From positions 98,000 to 146,959 of the forward strand of contig JBFLWJ010000003.1 in assembly GCA_040757835.1 (NCBI GenBank): a stretch of 48,960 nt of DNA. Reading direction: 5' to 3'. Both the position numbers and the translations under genes were made by a program. Shown here one piece after another: positions 42,734 to 48,960 of this stretch. The notes below the pieces were generated by a model. The model made no database searches and was not told the origin of the DNA. It saw only the letters and a program-made list of their open reading frames with translations. How positions within the stretch are numbered: the stretch's first letter is position 1; the number at the start of each line of letters is the position of its first letter. This stretch comes from Actinomycetota bacterium (lineage in GTDB: Bacteria; Actinomycetota; Geothermincolia; Geothermincolales; RBG-13-55-18).

Positions 42734-42979
42734 TCATGCAGCGGCTTTGCGCAGGATAAGGTCCACCGCGTCCCCTACGGTCTCTATCTCCGCCGCGTCC
42801 TCGTCAGACACCTTGAATCCGAAGCGCTGCTCCATCTCCAGCAGCAGCTCCACCAGGTCCAGGGAATCGGCCTCCAGGTCATCCTCGAAGAGCGATCCCT
42901 CTTTGATCTCTTCCTCCGGCAGCTCCAGCGCTTCCGCCAGGGCTGCCCTTACCAATGCGAAAACCTCTTTACGGTCCAT
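42734..42979 (-). CDS. Acyl carrier protein
   Basis: 81 residues, acidic, four-helix ACP. The phosphopantetheine attachment Ser is in EADSLDLVELLLEME. GAGGGAAC precedes ATG 42979. It lies 26 bp after the putative anti-sigma gene and 21 bp before the DUF2229 gene. Its place here, away from fatty-acid synthesis genes, suggests a dedicated ACP for the operon rather than the housekeeping one. Confidence 0.9.
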   Translation of the reverse strand: MDRKEVFALVRAALAEALELPEEEIKEGSLFEDDLEADSLDLVELLLEMEQRFGFKVSDEDAAEIETVGDAVDLILRKAAA

Positions 42980-43005
42980 GTTCCCTCGCTGACACGACCG
43001 TCCGT

Positions 43006-43317
43006 CTACACGCCTACGGGCAGTGCCCTTCTCTGCAGCATATGCCTCCTTATAGCATATGCCGCCACCCCCACGAAAGGAAGCGCGGAGAATATGGCCA
43101 CGTCGATTATGATCCGCCTGTGGCTATCCTCCCCTCCGACGCTCTCGCTGTCGAAGAGTTCCCGGGCACCCATGCTCTCGCAGAGTTCCTCCAGGTGCCG
43201 GGAGAATTCCGGCCCCGGCTCCAGGGGCTGGAGCGCGCTCCTGAGCGCGTTCACGGTATCCCGGTAGCGCCTGCCCCTGGCGCTCTTTTGCGTCCCGCTG
43301 CTCTCCATATCTTTCAT
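43006..43317 (-). CDS. Putative membrane anti-sigma factor
   Basis: 103 residues: charged N-terminal cytosolic part (YRDTVNALRSALQPLEPGPEFSRHLEELCESM) and one transmembrane helix near residues 70-90 (IIIDVAIFSALPFVGVAAYAI). It overlaps the sigma gene by ATGA. Coupling to an ECF sigma gene and the one-helix layout support an anti-sigma role. The N-terminal part lacks the usual Zn-binding HxxxCxxC, so it would be a non-ZAS type, or another small regulator. Confidence 0.6.
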   Translation of the reverse strand: MKDMESSGTQKSARGRRYRDTVNALRSALQPLEPGPEFSRHLEELCESMGARELFDSESVGGEDSHRRIIIDVAIFSALPFVGVAAYAIRRHMLQRRALPVGV

Positions 43318-43892
43318 CGCCCATCCTCCTTTTCGGAAAGGCCGCGGTGCAGGCTTATAAGGGAGCGGTGGATGAGCACCTTGACCGCCCCGGTGCTCTT
43401 GCCCATCACTTCCCCGATCTCCTTGTGCTTCATCCCCTCCGCGTAGCGCAGGATAAGGGCCTGCTGGCGCTCCTCCGGGAGGGTGCTCAACAGGGCGCGG
43501 ATCTCGCGCCTCTCCTCCTCTCCCTCCACCTCCTCCTCGGGCGTGGGAGAGGTGTCCTGCAGGGGTTCCGTGGAATCAAGGTCCACGGTGCGGCGCCGTT
43601 TCGAGTTGCGATACCAGTTGGCCACGAGGTTGTGAGCTATACGCAGAAGCCAGGCAGAGAAGGGGATGCCCCGGTCCTGGTAACGGTCGAGATGGACGAG
43701 GGCGTGCAGGAAGACGCTCTCGGTGATGTCCTCGGCGTCTTCCGTGTTGCCAACGCGGTAATAGACATAGGTATACACCTTCTTGAGGTACTTGGTGTAC
43801 AGGGCCTCGAAGGCCTCCCGCTCCTCTTTGGCCTTGCGGACCAGGGCACCGTCCTCATGGTGCGTCTTCTCGCTCGGGCTCCCGCTCGTCAA
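43314..43892 (-). CDS. ECF-type RNA polymerase sigma factor
   Basis: 192 residues from TTG 43892. This start is preferred over ATG 43925 because GGGAG lies 6 bp upstream, whereas ATG 43925 has no ribosome site and would coincide with the predicted transcription start. Region 2 (FEALYTKYLKKVYTYVYYRVGNTEDAEDIT, FSAWLLRIAHNLVANWYR) and region 4 (LSTLPEERQQALILRYAEGMKHKEIGEVMGKSTGAVKVLIHRSL) are complete; the linker is acidic. It directs RNA polymerase to a small regulon, probably including its own operon. It heads the operon of anti-sigma, ACP and two iron-sulfur proteins. Confidence 0.88.
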   Translation of the reverse strand: MTSGSPSEKTHHEDGALVRKAKEEREAFEALYTKYLKKVYTYVYYRVGNTEDAEDITESVFLHALVHLDRYQDRGIPFSAWLLRIAHNLVANWYRNSKRRRTVDLDSTEPLQDTSPTPEEEVEGEEERREIRALLSTLPEERQQALILRYAEGMKHKEIGEVMGKSTGAVKVLIHRSLISLHRGLSEKEDGR

Positions 43893-43930
43893 CTGGCTCT
43901 CCCTTTCTCCATGACAGCTCCACATCCGTT

Positions 43931-43960
43931 ATTATAAACACTCACGCCCACCCCTGGTTA
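43931..43960 (-). promoter_or_regulatory. Candidate promoter of the ECF sigma operon
   Basis: Minus-strand TATAAT at 43936-43931, and a GGTAACC sequence about 17 bp upstream that resembles ECF -35 elements more than TTGACA. The start would be near 43924, a ~32-nt leader to TTG 43892. Autoregulation is possible but unproven. Confidence 0.45.
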
Positions 43961-44326
43961 CCCACCCGCCTTCCCCCCCGCTCCGCCCGTAACCCATCAG
44001 TCCTCCCGCTCCGCCCCGTCTTTTCCTGTAGGGTGTGGGCCAGCATTTATACTGGCCCCGGTCGCCATTACAGATGGCTCCCGATCTGTAACCTGTAGGT
44101 CCTCCCGCTCCGCCCCGTCTCTTCCCCGTGGGGGGTCAGGCCTCGAGCCCTGCTGGATATGGGCATATTTTTTCAACGGAGGCTGGCAGCAAGACCAGAG
44201 AAGGGCCTGACCCCACTTTCCATTACCTGAGACCCGGCTTTCGGCAGAGCTAACCGCAAACGACTACCTACAACAGCACAATAATATGTTAGCATTGCCT
44301 TAAAAGGTCTCTATCAGGAGGTACAG
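43961..44326. repeat. Intergenic region with direct and inverted repeats
   Basis: A 21-bp sequence occurs exactly at 44001-44021 and 44100-44120 (99-bp period). GGCCAG/CTGGCC (44038-44043, 44052-44057) form a short hairpin. A perfect 11-bp inverted repeat, GGGGTCAGGCC at 44132-44142 and GGCCTGACCCC at 44204-44214, bounds an 83-bp segment. No coding potential is supported. It separates the divergent sigma-factor operon and the uppS operon. Confidence 0.65.
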
Positions 44327-44569
44327 ATGGGAAACGTTCCCGGCGCCTATTGTCCTTTCCGCGTCTCCGCCATCGCGGGAGCCCTGTCGCCCTGTAACGA
44401 CGAATGCTCTCTCTATATACCATCGTCCAAGATGCCGGCCCAGAAGAGCTGCGCCATATCCGTCCTGGGCATTTACGCCCTGCAGAGGATAATCTTCAAA
44501 CAGCAGGATGAGACGGCGCCCCAGGGCCAGGGGCCGAGCATGCCGCCGCAGGCACAGTCCGAACTGTGA
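44327..44569 (+). CDS. Small Cys-containing protein preceding uppS
   Basis: 80 residues with a very strong Shine-Dalgarno (AGGAGG 5 bp before ATG 44327), so it is likely translated. Cysteines lie in AYCPFRVS, SPCNDECSLY and KSCAISVLG, giving a CPF...CxxxC...C pattern that could bind a metal. The C-terminus is Gln/Pro-rich and disordered. It has no signal peptide and no membrane helix. It lies 28 bp before uppS. I cannot assign a function. Confidence 0.65.
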   Translation: MGNVPGAYCPFRVSAIAGALSPCNDECSLYIPSSKMPAQKSCAISVLGIYALQRIIFKQQDETAPQGQGPSMPPQAQSEL

Positions 44570-44597
44570 GCGACCGGAAACAGGCGGTAATAGCGCG

Positions 44598-45335
44598 ATG
44601 AAAAGAGCGACAGTGCCCAAGCCCGGGGGGAAACTGCCCCACCACGTGGCCATCATCATGGACGGCAACGGGAGGTGGGCAGAGCGCCGCAACCTCCCGC
44701 GCATCGCCGGACACAAGGCCGGCGAGGAGTCCATAACGGAGATCGTACGCACGGCATCGGAATGGGGCCTGGGGGCGATAACCCTCTTTGCCTTCTCAAC
44801 GGAGAACTGGAACCGCCCCGCCAATGAGGTCGAGTTCCTGATGAGCTTCAACCGCAACCTCCTCAACAACAGGGTGAACGAGTTCCACGAACGCAATATA
44901 CACATACGGCACATGGGGCGCAGGGACAATATCCCCCGTTCCACCCTGCGGGCCATCGACAATGCCATGGAACTCACCAGGGACAACACGGGCATGACCT
45001 TGAACATCGCCTTCAACTACGGGGGCAGGGCCGAGATCGTCGACGCCGCACGCGGACTGGGCGCTGATATCTCTTCCGGCAAGGTCGCGCCGGATGAAGT
45101 GGATGAAGAGAAGTTCCGCTCCTATCTCTATGTGCCCGACGTCCCCGACCCGGACCTCCTGGTCCGCACGGCGGGAGAGATGCGTATAAGCAATTTCCTC
45201 TTATGGGAACTGGCCTATACGGAGCTGTACGTCACCGAGGTCCTCTGGCCCGATTTTCGCGCCCAGGACCTCGCGGACGCCATAACCGAGTTCCAATCGA
45301 GGGAACGCCGTTTCGGGAGCATCCAGGAGGAGTAG
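44598..45335 (+). CDS. uppS: Undecaprenyl diphosphate synthase (cis-prenyltransferase)
   Basis: 245 residues from ATG 44598 (MKRATVPKPGGK). It condenses isopentenyl diphosphate onto farnesyl diphosphate to make the lipid carrier for cell-wall synthesis. Conserved HVAIIMDGNGRWA (catalytic Asp), GHKAGEE, FSTENWNRP, NIAFNYGGRAEI and LLVRTAGEMRISNFLLWELAY are present. Longer in-frame starts at 44508 are rejected because they add a low-complexity Arg-rich extension. It is followed by recO after 6 bp. Confidence 0.96.
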   Translation: MKRATVPKPGGKLPHHVAIIMDGNGRWAERRNLPRIAGHKAGEESITEIVRTASEWGLGAITLFAFSTENWNRPANEVEFLMSFNRNLLNNRVNEFHERNIHIRHMGRRDNIPRSTLRAIDNAMELTRDNTGMTLNIAFNYGGRAEIVDAARGLGADISSGKVAPDEVDEEKFRSYLYVPDVPDPDLLVRTAGEMRISNFLLWELAYTELYVTEVLWPDFRAQDLADAITEFQSRERRFGSIQEE

Positions 45336-45341
45336 GCCGCC

Positions 45342-46097
45342 TTGGCCACCTACAAGGAAGAGGCGGTCGTCCTGCGCGCTCACGACCTGGGCGAGGCCGA
45401 CCGCATATTGACCCTTATAACCGCCGGGCGCGGGCTGCGCCGCGCCGTGGCCAAGGGGATAAAGCGCACCAGGAGCAAGTTCGGAGGGCGCCTGGAGCCA
45501 TTCACGCACCTCTCCGCCGTGCTCCATGAGGGCAGGAACCTGGATACGGTGGGACAGGCGGAGATCATCCGTTCCCATGCCCGCCTGCGAGCGGATTTCT
45601 CCAAGTTCCTCTACGGGGAGGCCATGCTCGAGATGATCGAGAAGTCCCTGCACGAGAACCAGAGCATCCCCCGCCTCTTCGACGCCCTCTGCTTGACCCT
45701 GGACATCCTGGAGGGCGACGTCTCCGACCCGGCGCTGCTCCTTGCCGCGTTCGAGCTCAAGGTTTGCGCCCTCATCGGCTACCATCCTCATCTGGACCAC
45801 TGCCTGCATTGCGGGAGGAGGATCGAGGGGGAGCGCGTGTGCATGGACCTGTCCGGAGGCGGCATCAGCTGCGGCGCATGCTCCGGCGGGCTGGAGAGGC
45901 GCCTTGACGTCTCCCCCGAGAACCTGGCGCTCATGCGCAGCCTGCTGCGCGAGGACATGGCGACGGTGGCCTGCCGCGAGGAGAGCCCCCGTGCGTGCCG
46001 CGACGTGCTGATCACCGCTTTCCGCTTCTCCGAGAGCTTCCTCGACCGCCCCCTGAAGACACGGCAGGTGGTTCTGAGATACCTGAACGGCGGATAA
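45342..46097 (+). CDS. recO: DNA repair protein RecO
   Basis: 251 residues. An N-terminal OB-fold (TYKEEAVVLRAHDLGEADRILTL, GRGLRRAVAKGIKR), a helical domain and a zinc finger (HCLHCGRR ... ISCGACSGG) are in the family order. RecO anneals DNA and loads RecA with RecR in gap repair. TTG start 45342 with AGGAGG 11 bp upstream. It is 6 bp after uppS and is likely co-transcribed. Confidence 0.95.
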   Translation: MATYKEEAVVLRAHDLGEADRILTLITAGRGLRRAVAKGIKRTRSKFGGRLEPFTHLSAVLHEGRNLDTVGQAEIIRSHARLRADFSKFLYGEAMLEMIEKSLHENQSIPRLFDALCLTLDILEGDVSDPALLLAAFELKVCALIGYHPHLDHCLHCGRRIEGERVCMDLSGGGISCGACSGGLERRLDVSPENLALMRSLLREDMATVACREESPRACRDVLITAFRFSESFLDRPLKTRQVVLRYLNGG

Positions 46098-46679
46098 AGA
46101 CACGTCCGCCATTCTCTCCGCTTCAAAGAACCCGGGATTTCCCCGACTTTTTCTAAAACCCCAGCTAAATCGCTATTGACGCACTAATACCAAAGTAGTA
46201 GTGTAGTAATTGACCCCGAGAAGCTGGAGGCGAGACCAGCGGGGCGACTGGAAGGAAGAACCGGACGGCGCAAGCCGGATGGGGGAGCCGGAAGGGAGTT
46301 CTAAAGGACGAGCCAAGGGTTACTCGGGGTCACTTTTTCCTTTCATTCAGCGAACCGCATCCGGAACAGCCCAGACCACCCGCTGCGGTGTCCACGGATA
46401 CAATCCCCGCCCGGAAACCCGTGGTGTTCCGCTGCCAGCGTCCTGCCCATTAACCCCTATTAAAACATAGGGCCGCATCGGGACCAGCCCGGACCTCCGT
46501 CGATAGCATGTACGCGTTTAAACCTCCGCCAGGAGATGCGTGGTGTTCCGCTGCCAGCGATGGGGAGGCGATTTGGGTGTTGCCGATCCCTTTGCGTCCC
46601 GGGACAGAGCGTGGTCTCTGTTGCTTATGCCCTATGCGAGGGCATAAGAGAATATCGCAACGTCCGAACTGGTCCGGTC
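46098..46679. repeat. Intergenic region with a TIR-bounded element and an imperfect tandem repeat
   Basis: 582 bp without a supported gene. GGCGGA/TCCGCC brackets the recO stop (46089-46110). A perfect 10-bp inverted repeat TGACCCCGAG (46211-46220) and CTCGGGGTCA (46323-46332) bounds a 122-bp purine-rich segment. An imperfect ~119-bp tandem repeat follows, with an exact 20-bp match at 46421-46440 and 46540-46559. Near the deoC end there is a strong hairpin. Confidence 0.6.
46624..46648 (-). terminator. Hairpin downstream of deoC
   Basis: CTTATGCCCT (46624-46633) and AGGGCATAAG (46639-46648) form a perfect 10-bp stem with a 5-nt loop, 31 bp after the deoC stop. GTTGC and GCAAC flank it more loosely. 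No T-tract follows on either strand, so termination would be atypical; an mRNA-stabilising 3' structure is an alternative. Confidence 0.45.
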
Positions 46680-47411
46680 CTAGCCCTTATTCCATGGCAG
46701 GAGGCGGAGGTATTCGTGCAGGATCTCCGTGGCGGAGCTGGTCCCGATGCGGTTCGCCCCCGCTCTAACCATGGTGATGACCGCTGCCAGGTCGCGGATG
46801 CCCCCGCTGGCTTTTACCCCGAACCCCGGTCCCACCACCTCGCGCAGGAAAGCGACGTCCGCTGCGGTGGCGCCGGCGGGGCCGAACCCCGTCGAGGTCT
46901 TCACGAAATCCGCGCCGGCGTCCCTGGCCAGGAGGGCCCCCTGCCGCATGTCCTCCCGGTTCAGGTAACACGTCTCCAGGATCACCTTCACCACGATATG
47001 GCCTTCCCCCTTGCCGGTGTCGTAGCGCCGTGCGAGGCCGACCACGGCGGCGATATCCTCCCTTACCCTTTCATACCTGCGGGAGCGAAGGGCCGAGACG
47101 TTGATCACCATGTCCAGCTCGCCCGCCCCCTGCTGCAGTGCGAACACCGCCTCCGCCCGCTTGTCGTCGGTGGAGACGTACCCGAAAGGGAAGCCGATGG
47201 GCGCCCCCAGGGTCACGCCGCTGCCCTCCAGCTCCATGCGGGCCATTGGAAGGTAGTAGGACGGCACGAAAACGCTCCTGAAGCGCGCATCGGCCGCTTC
47301 GCGCAGGAATTCGAGATAGTCACGCTCCGCGGCCTCGGGACGCAGCATGGTGGCGTCGATAATGCGCAGGAGATGGCCCACTGTGGGGAACATCTCCAGT
47401 GATTCGTCCAT
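46680..47411 (-). CDS. deoC: Deoxyribose-phosphate aldolase
   Basis: About 243 residues. The enzyme cleaves 2-deoxyribose 5-phosphate to acetaldehyde and glyceraldehyde 3-phosphate in deoxynucleoside catabolism. The Schiff-base Lys is in DFVKTSTGF, the second active-site Lys in GVKASGGIRD, and GAGELDMVINVSAL and KVILETCYL match the barrel strands. The start is placed at ATG 47411, six bases after GGGAG; ATG 47417 is also in frame. It lies ~15 bp after the mgtE stop and is probably in the era-mgtE-deoC transcript. Confidence 0.92.
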   Translation of the reverse strand: MDESLEMFPTVGHLLRIIDATMLRPEAAERDYLEFLREAADARFRSVFVPSYYLPMARMELEGSGVTLGAPIGFPFGYVSTDDKRAEAVFALQQGAGELDMVINVSALRSRRYERVREDIAAVVGLARRYDTGKGEGHIVVKVILETCYLNREDMRQGALLARDAGADFVKTSTGFGPAGATAADVAFLREVVGPGFGVKASGGIRDLAAVITMVRAGANRIGTSSATEILHEYLRLLPWNKG

Positions 47412-47426
47412 GTCCATCTCCCGCTC

Positions 47427-48776
47427 TCAGATCATGGTTATACCCACCGCGAAGAAGACCGCCAGCCCCAGGATGTCCATGGCCGTGGCCAGGAAAGGCT
47501 GCGAGGCCTTGGAGGGGTCCCTGCCCATGGCCTTTAGCAGCAGGGGCAGCAGGGAACCGAAGAGGGATGCGCAGACCACCGTGCATGCCATGGCCACCCC
47601 CACGATGATGCCGAGGCGGGTATCTCCCTGTATGGACCAGGCGAAGACGGAGATTATGGCGCCACTACAAACGGCGATGACCAGACCGATGCCAAGCTCA
47701 GCCGCGGTAATCCTGATGTAACTCCGCCTTGCCGTCCCCTCACCCAGCACGTCCAGGGACATGCGCGCCGCGCTCTGCAGGGAGACCGTGCCCCCCATGG
47801 CGAGGATGGCGGGGATGAAAAAGACCAGCGCGATATGCTCCTGCATGGTATCGGAGAAGGCGCGTAGAATGCCCCCGGCGACCAGCAGCTCCAGGGCCAG
47901 GGCGATGAGCACCCACGGCAGCCTCCCCACGATGGCGGCGGTGAAGGGAGCGTGTGCCCTGCTCTCCTCCGCTTCCCAGCTCCCCGCCAGGCTGTAGATG
48001 TCCTCCCTGGCCTCCTCTTCCAGCACGTCCATGACGTCGTCGACGGTCACTATGCCCAGCAGCCTGCCCTCGCCGTCCACCACGGGCACCGCCAGGAGGT
48101 CGTAACGGTCGATCATCGATGCCACCTTCTCCTGGTCTTCATCGGGGCCCACAGACCTCACATTGCGGTGCATGGTCTCCCTGACCTGCGCCTCCGGGTC
48201 CGCGATGATCAGCTCGCGCAGGGAGCAGACGCCGGTTAGACGGTTCTTCTCATCGTGGAAATAGAGGTAGTAGATCATCTCCACGTTCTCAGGCGCCTCG
48301 CGCAGCCGCTCCAGCACCCCGGCCACGGTGAGCTCCTCGCTGAGGCGCATGGCCTCCGGGGTCATCAACCCGCCCGCCGTATCTTCGCCATGCGCGAGCA
48401 GGCGGCGAAGTTGACCCGCCTTGAGGGGGCTCATGGATGCGAGGATCCCCTCGGAGGTCTTGTCGGGCAGGTCAGCCAGGAGGTCCACGGCGTCGTCGGG
48501 GGGCATCTCGGAGATGATCCGCGTAGCGAGTCCGCGGGCGAGCCCCTGCATCACCTCTACCTGGCCGTCCTCGGACATCTCCAGGAGGGCATCGGACGAT
48601 TCCCCGACGTCCCATGCCTTGAAGATCCGCAGCCTCTCGCCGTAAGGAACGCTCTCCAGGACCTCGGCCGCATCCGCCGGCTGCAGGCCGTCGAGGAGCG
48701 CCAGCGCCGCCTGCATCTTCCCCTGCCCCAGGAGGCCGCTCAGGCTCTCCCCCAGCACCCGGTTTCTCTCGTCCAT
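47427..48776 (-). CDS. mgtE: MgtE-type magnesium transporter
   Basis: 449 residues. N-terminal helical MgtE_N domain (about 20-120), two CBS domains (about 130-260: GGLMTPEAM, YYLYFHDEKNRLTGV, LLAVPVVDGEGRLLGIVTVDDVMD) and five transmembrane helices. The CBS and N domains sense cytosolic Mg2+ and gate the pore. AMDILG in the last helix keeps the pore aspartate. The usual GGNxGxQ motif reads GGTVSLQ here, an unusual change at a conserved pore-region sequence. It lies 25 bp from the era stop on the same strand. Confidence 0.92.
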   Translation of the reverse strand: MDERNRVLGESLSGLLGQGKMQAALALLDGLQPADAAEVLESVPYGERLRIFKAWDVGESSDALLEMSEDGQVEVMQGLARGLATRIISEMPPDDAVDLLADLPDKTSEGILASMSPLKAGQLRRLLAHGEDTAGGLMTPEAMRLSEELTVAGVLERLREAPENVEMIYYLYFHDEKNRLTGVCSLRELIIADPEAQVRETMHRNVRSVGPDEDQEKVASMIDRYDLLAVPVVDGEGRLLGIVTVDDVMDVLEEEAREDIYSLAGSWEAEESRAHAPFTAAIVGRLPWVLIALALELLVAGGILRAFSDTMQEHIALVFFIPAILAMGGTVSLQSAARMSLDVLGEGTARRSYIRITAAELGIGLVIAVCSGAIISVFAWSIQGDTRLGIIVGVAMACTVVCASLFGSLLPLLLKAMGRDPSKASQPFLATAMDILGLAVFFAVGITMI

Positions 48777-48801
48777 CCCACCATGGCTCCTCGTTCGGGG
48801 C

Positions 48802-48960
48802 TCAATACCCCATCCTCTTCAACATCTCGGGCTTCTTCGACCAGTCTTTCTCCACCGCCACCTGCAGCCTGAGAAAGACCCTGTTCCCCAGCAGTGGCTC
48901 GATCTCCGCCCGTGCCCGGGTGCCTATCTCCTTGAGCATCCTGCCGCCTTTGCCGATGAT
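48802..48960 (-). CDS. era: GTPase Era, C-terminal KH domain (partial)
   Basis: 52 residues at the right edge, reading IIGKGGRMLKEIGTRAR ... VFLRLQVAVEKDW ... MLKRMGY and ending in TGA. The GKGG loop is the KH RNA-binding signature and the ending matches Era, which binds 16S rRNA during 30S maturation. The GTPase domain lies outside the window. It is upstream of mgtE on the same strand. Confidence 0.9.
   Translation of the reverse strand: MIGKGGRMLKEIGTRARAEIEPLLGNRVFLRLQVAVEKDWSKKPEMLKRMGY

Noticed and set aside
44038..44057. GGCCAG/CTGGCC hairpin as a terminator
   Set aside because: Short stem, no T-tract, and no gene ends next to it on either strand.
44508..44597. Longer N-terminus for uppS
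   Set aside because: The extension is Arg-rich, overlaps the small Cys gene and does not match the family start.

Overview
The window is high-GC bacterial DNA and reads as a deep-branching actinobacterium (Actinomycetota, Geothermincolia-like). This is an inference from three things: ~105-residue surface modules of the TWYFAEGYTG / VLIQNPG / PVVAERAMYF type, a uppS-recO-era neighbourhood, and a V-type rather than F-type rotary ATPase. No rRNA, tRNA, CRISPR array or transposase gene was found.

Layout. (1) 1-5236, plus strand: two exported surface proteins with the same beta-rich tandem module, the second carrying a malectin-like domain and a glycosidase-like helical domain. (2) 5237-13023, minus strand: a very large secreted RHS/YD-repeat protein with an AT-rich C-terminal tip and an AT-rich membrane-protein gene directly behind it (polymorphic toxin/immunity layout). 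The RHS gene is broken by a frameshift in a six-base homopolymer and by an in-frame amber codon, although its promoter looks intact. (3) 13200-18785: a PaaK-like acyl-CoA ligase, a GAF-GAF-PAS-SpoIIE phosphatase and an alpha/beta hydrolase, separated by two pairs of a GC-rich repeat with terminal inverted repeats. (4) 19170-28053, minus strand: a complete nine-gene V-type ATPase operon (H-I-K-E-C-F-A-B-D) whose K subunit keeps the residues of a Na+ site. (5) 28496-33537, minus strand: a Trk potassium-uptake locus with three KTN (TrkA) proteins, a 52-residue membrane peptide, TrkH and an OB-fold-like membrane protein, most joined by ATGA overlaps. (6) 33788-40620, plus strand: a Na+/K+-ATPase-like (P2C) pump, two more KTN proteins and two tandem CDF transporters fused to NifX-like domains. 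(7) 40617-43892, minus strand: ECF sigma factor, putative anti-sigma, acyl carrier protein and two DUF2229/HgdB-type iron-sulfur proteins. (8) 44327-46097, plus strand: a small Cys-rich protein, uppS and recO. (9) 46680-48960, minus strand: deoC, mgtE and the 3' end of era.

Taken together, 19-40 kb looks like a Na+/K+ bioenergetics block: a probably Na+-coupled rotary ATPase, a Trk K+ channel with an unusually large set of nucleotide-sensing KTN partners, and a P-type pump with Na+/K+-ATPase ion ligands. The most distinctive items are the paired CDF-NifX proteins with complementary loss of metal ligands, the five KTN proteins (two apparently starting at ATC), the broken RHS toxin locus and the TIR-bounded intergenic repeat family.
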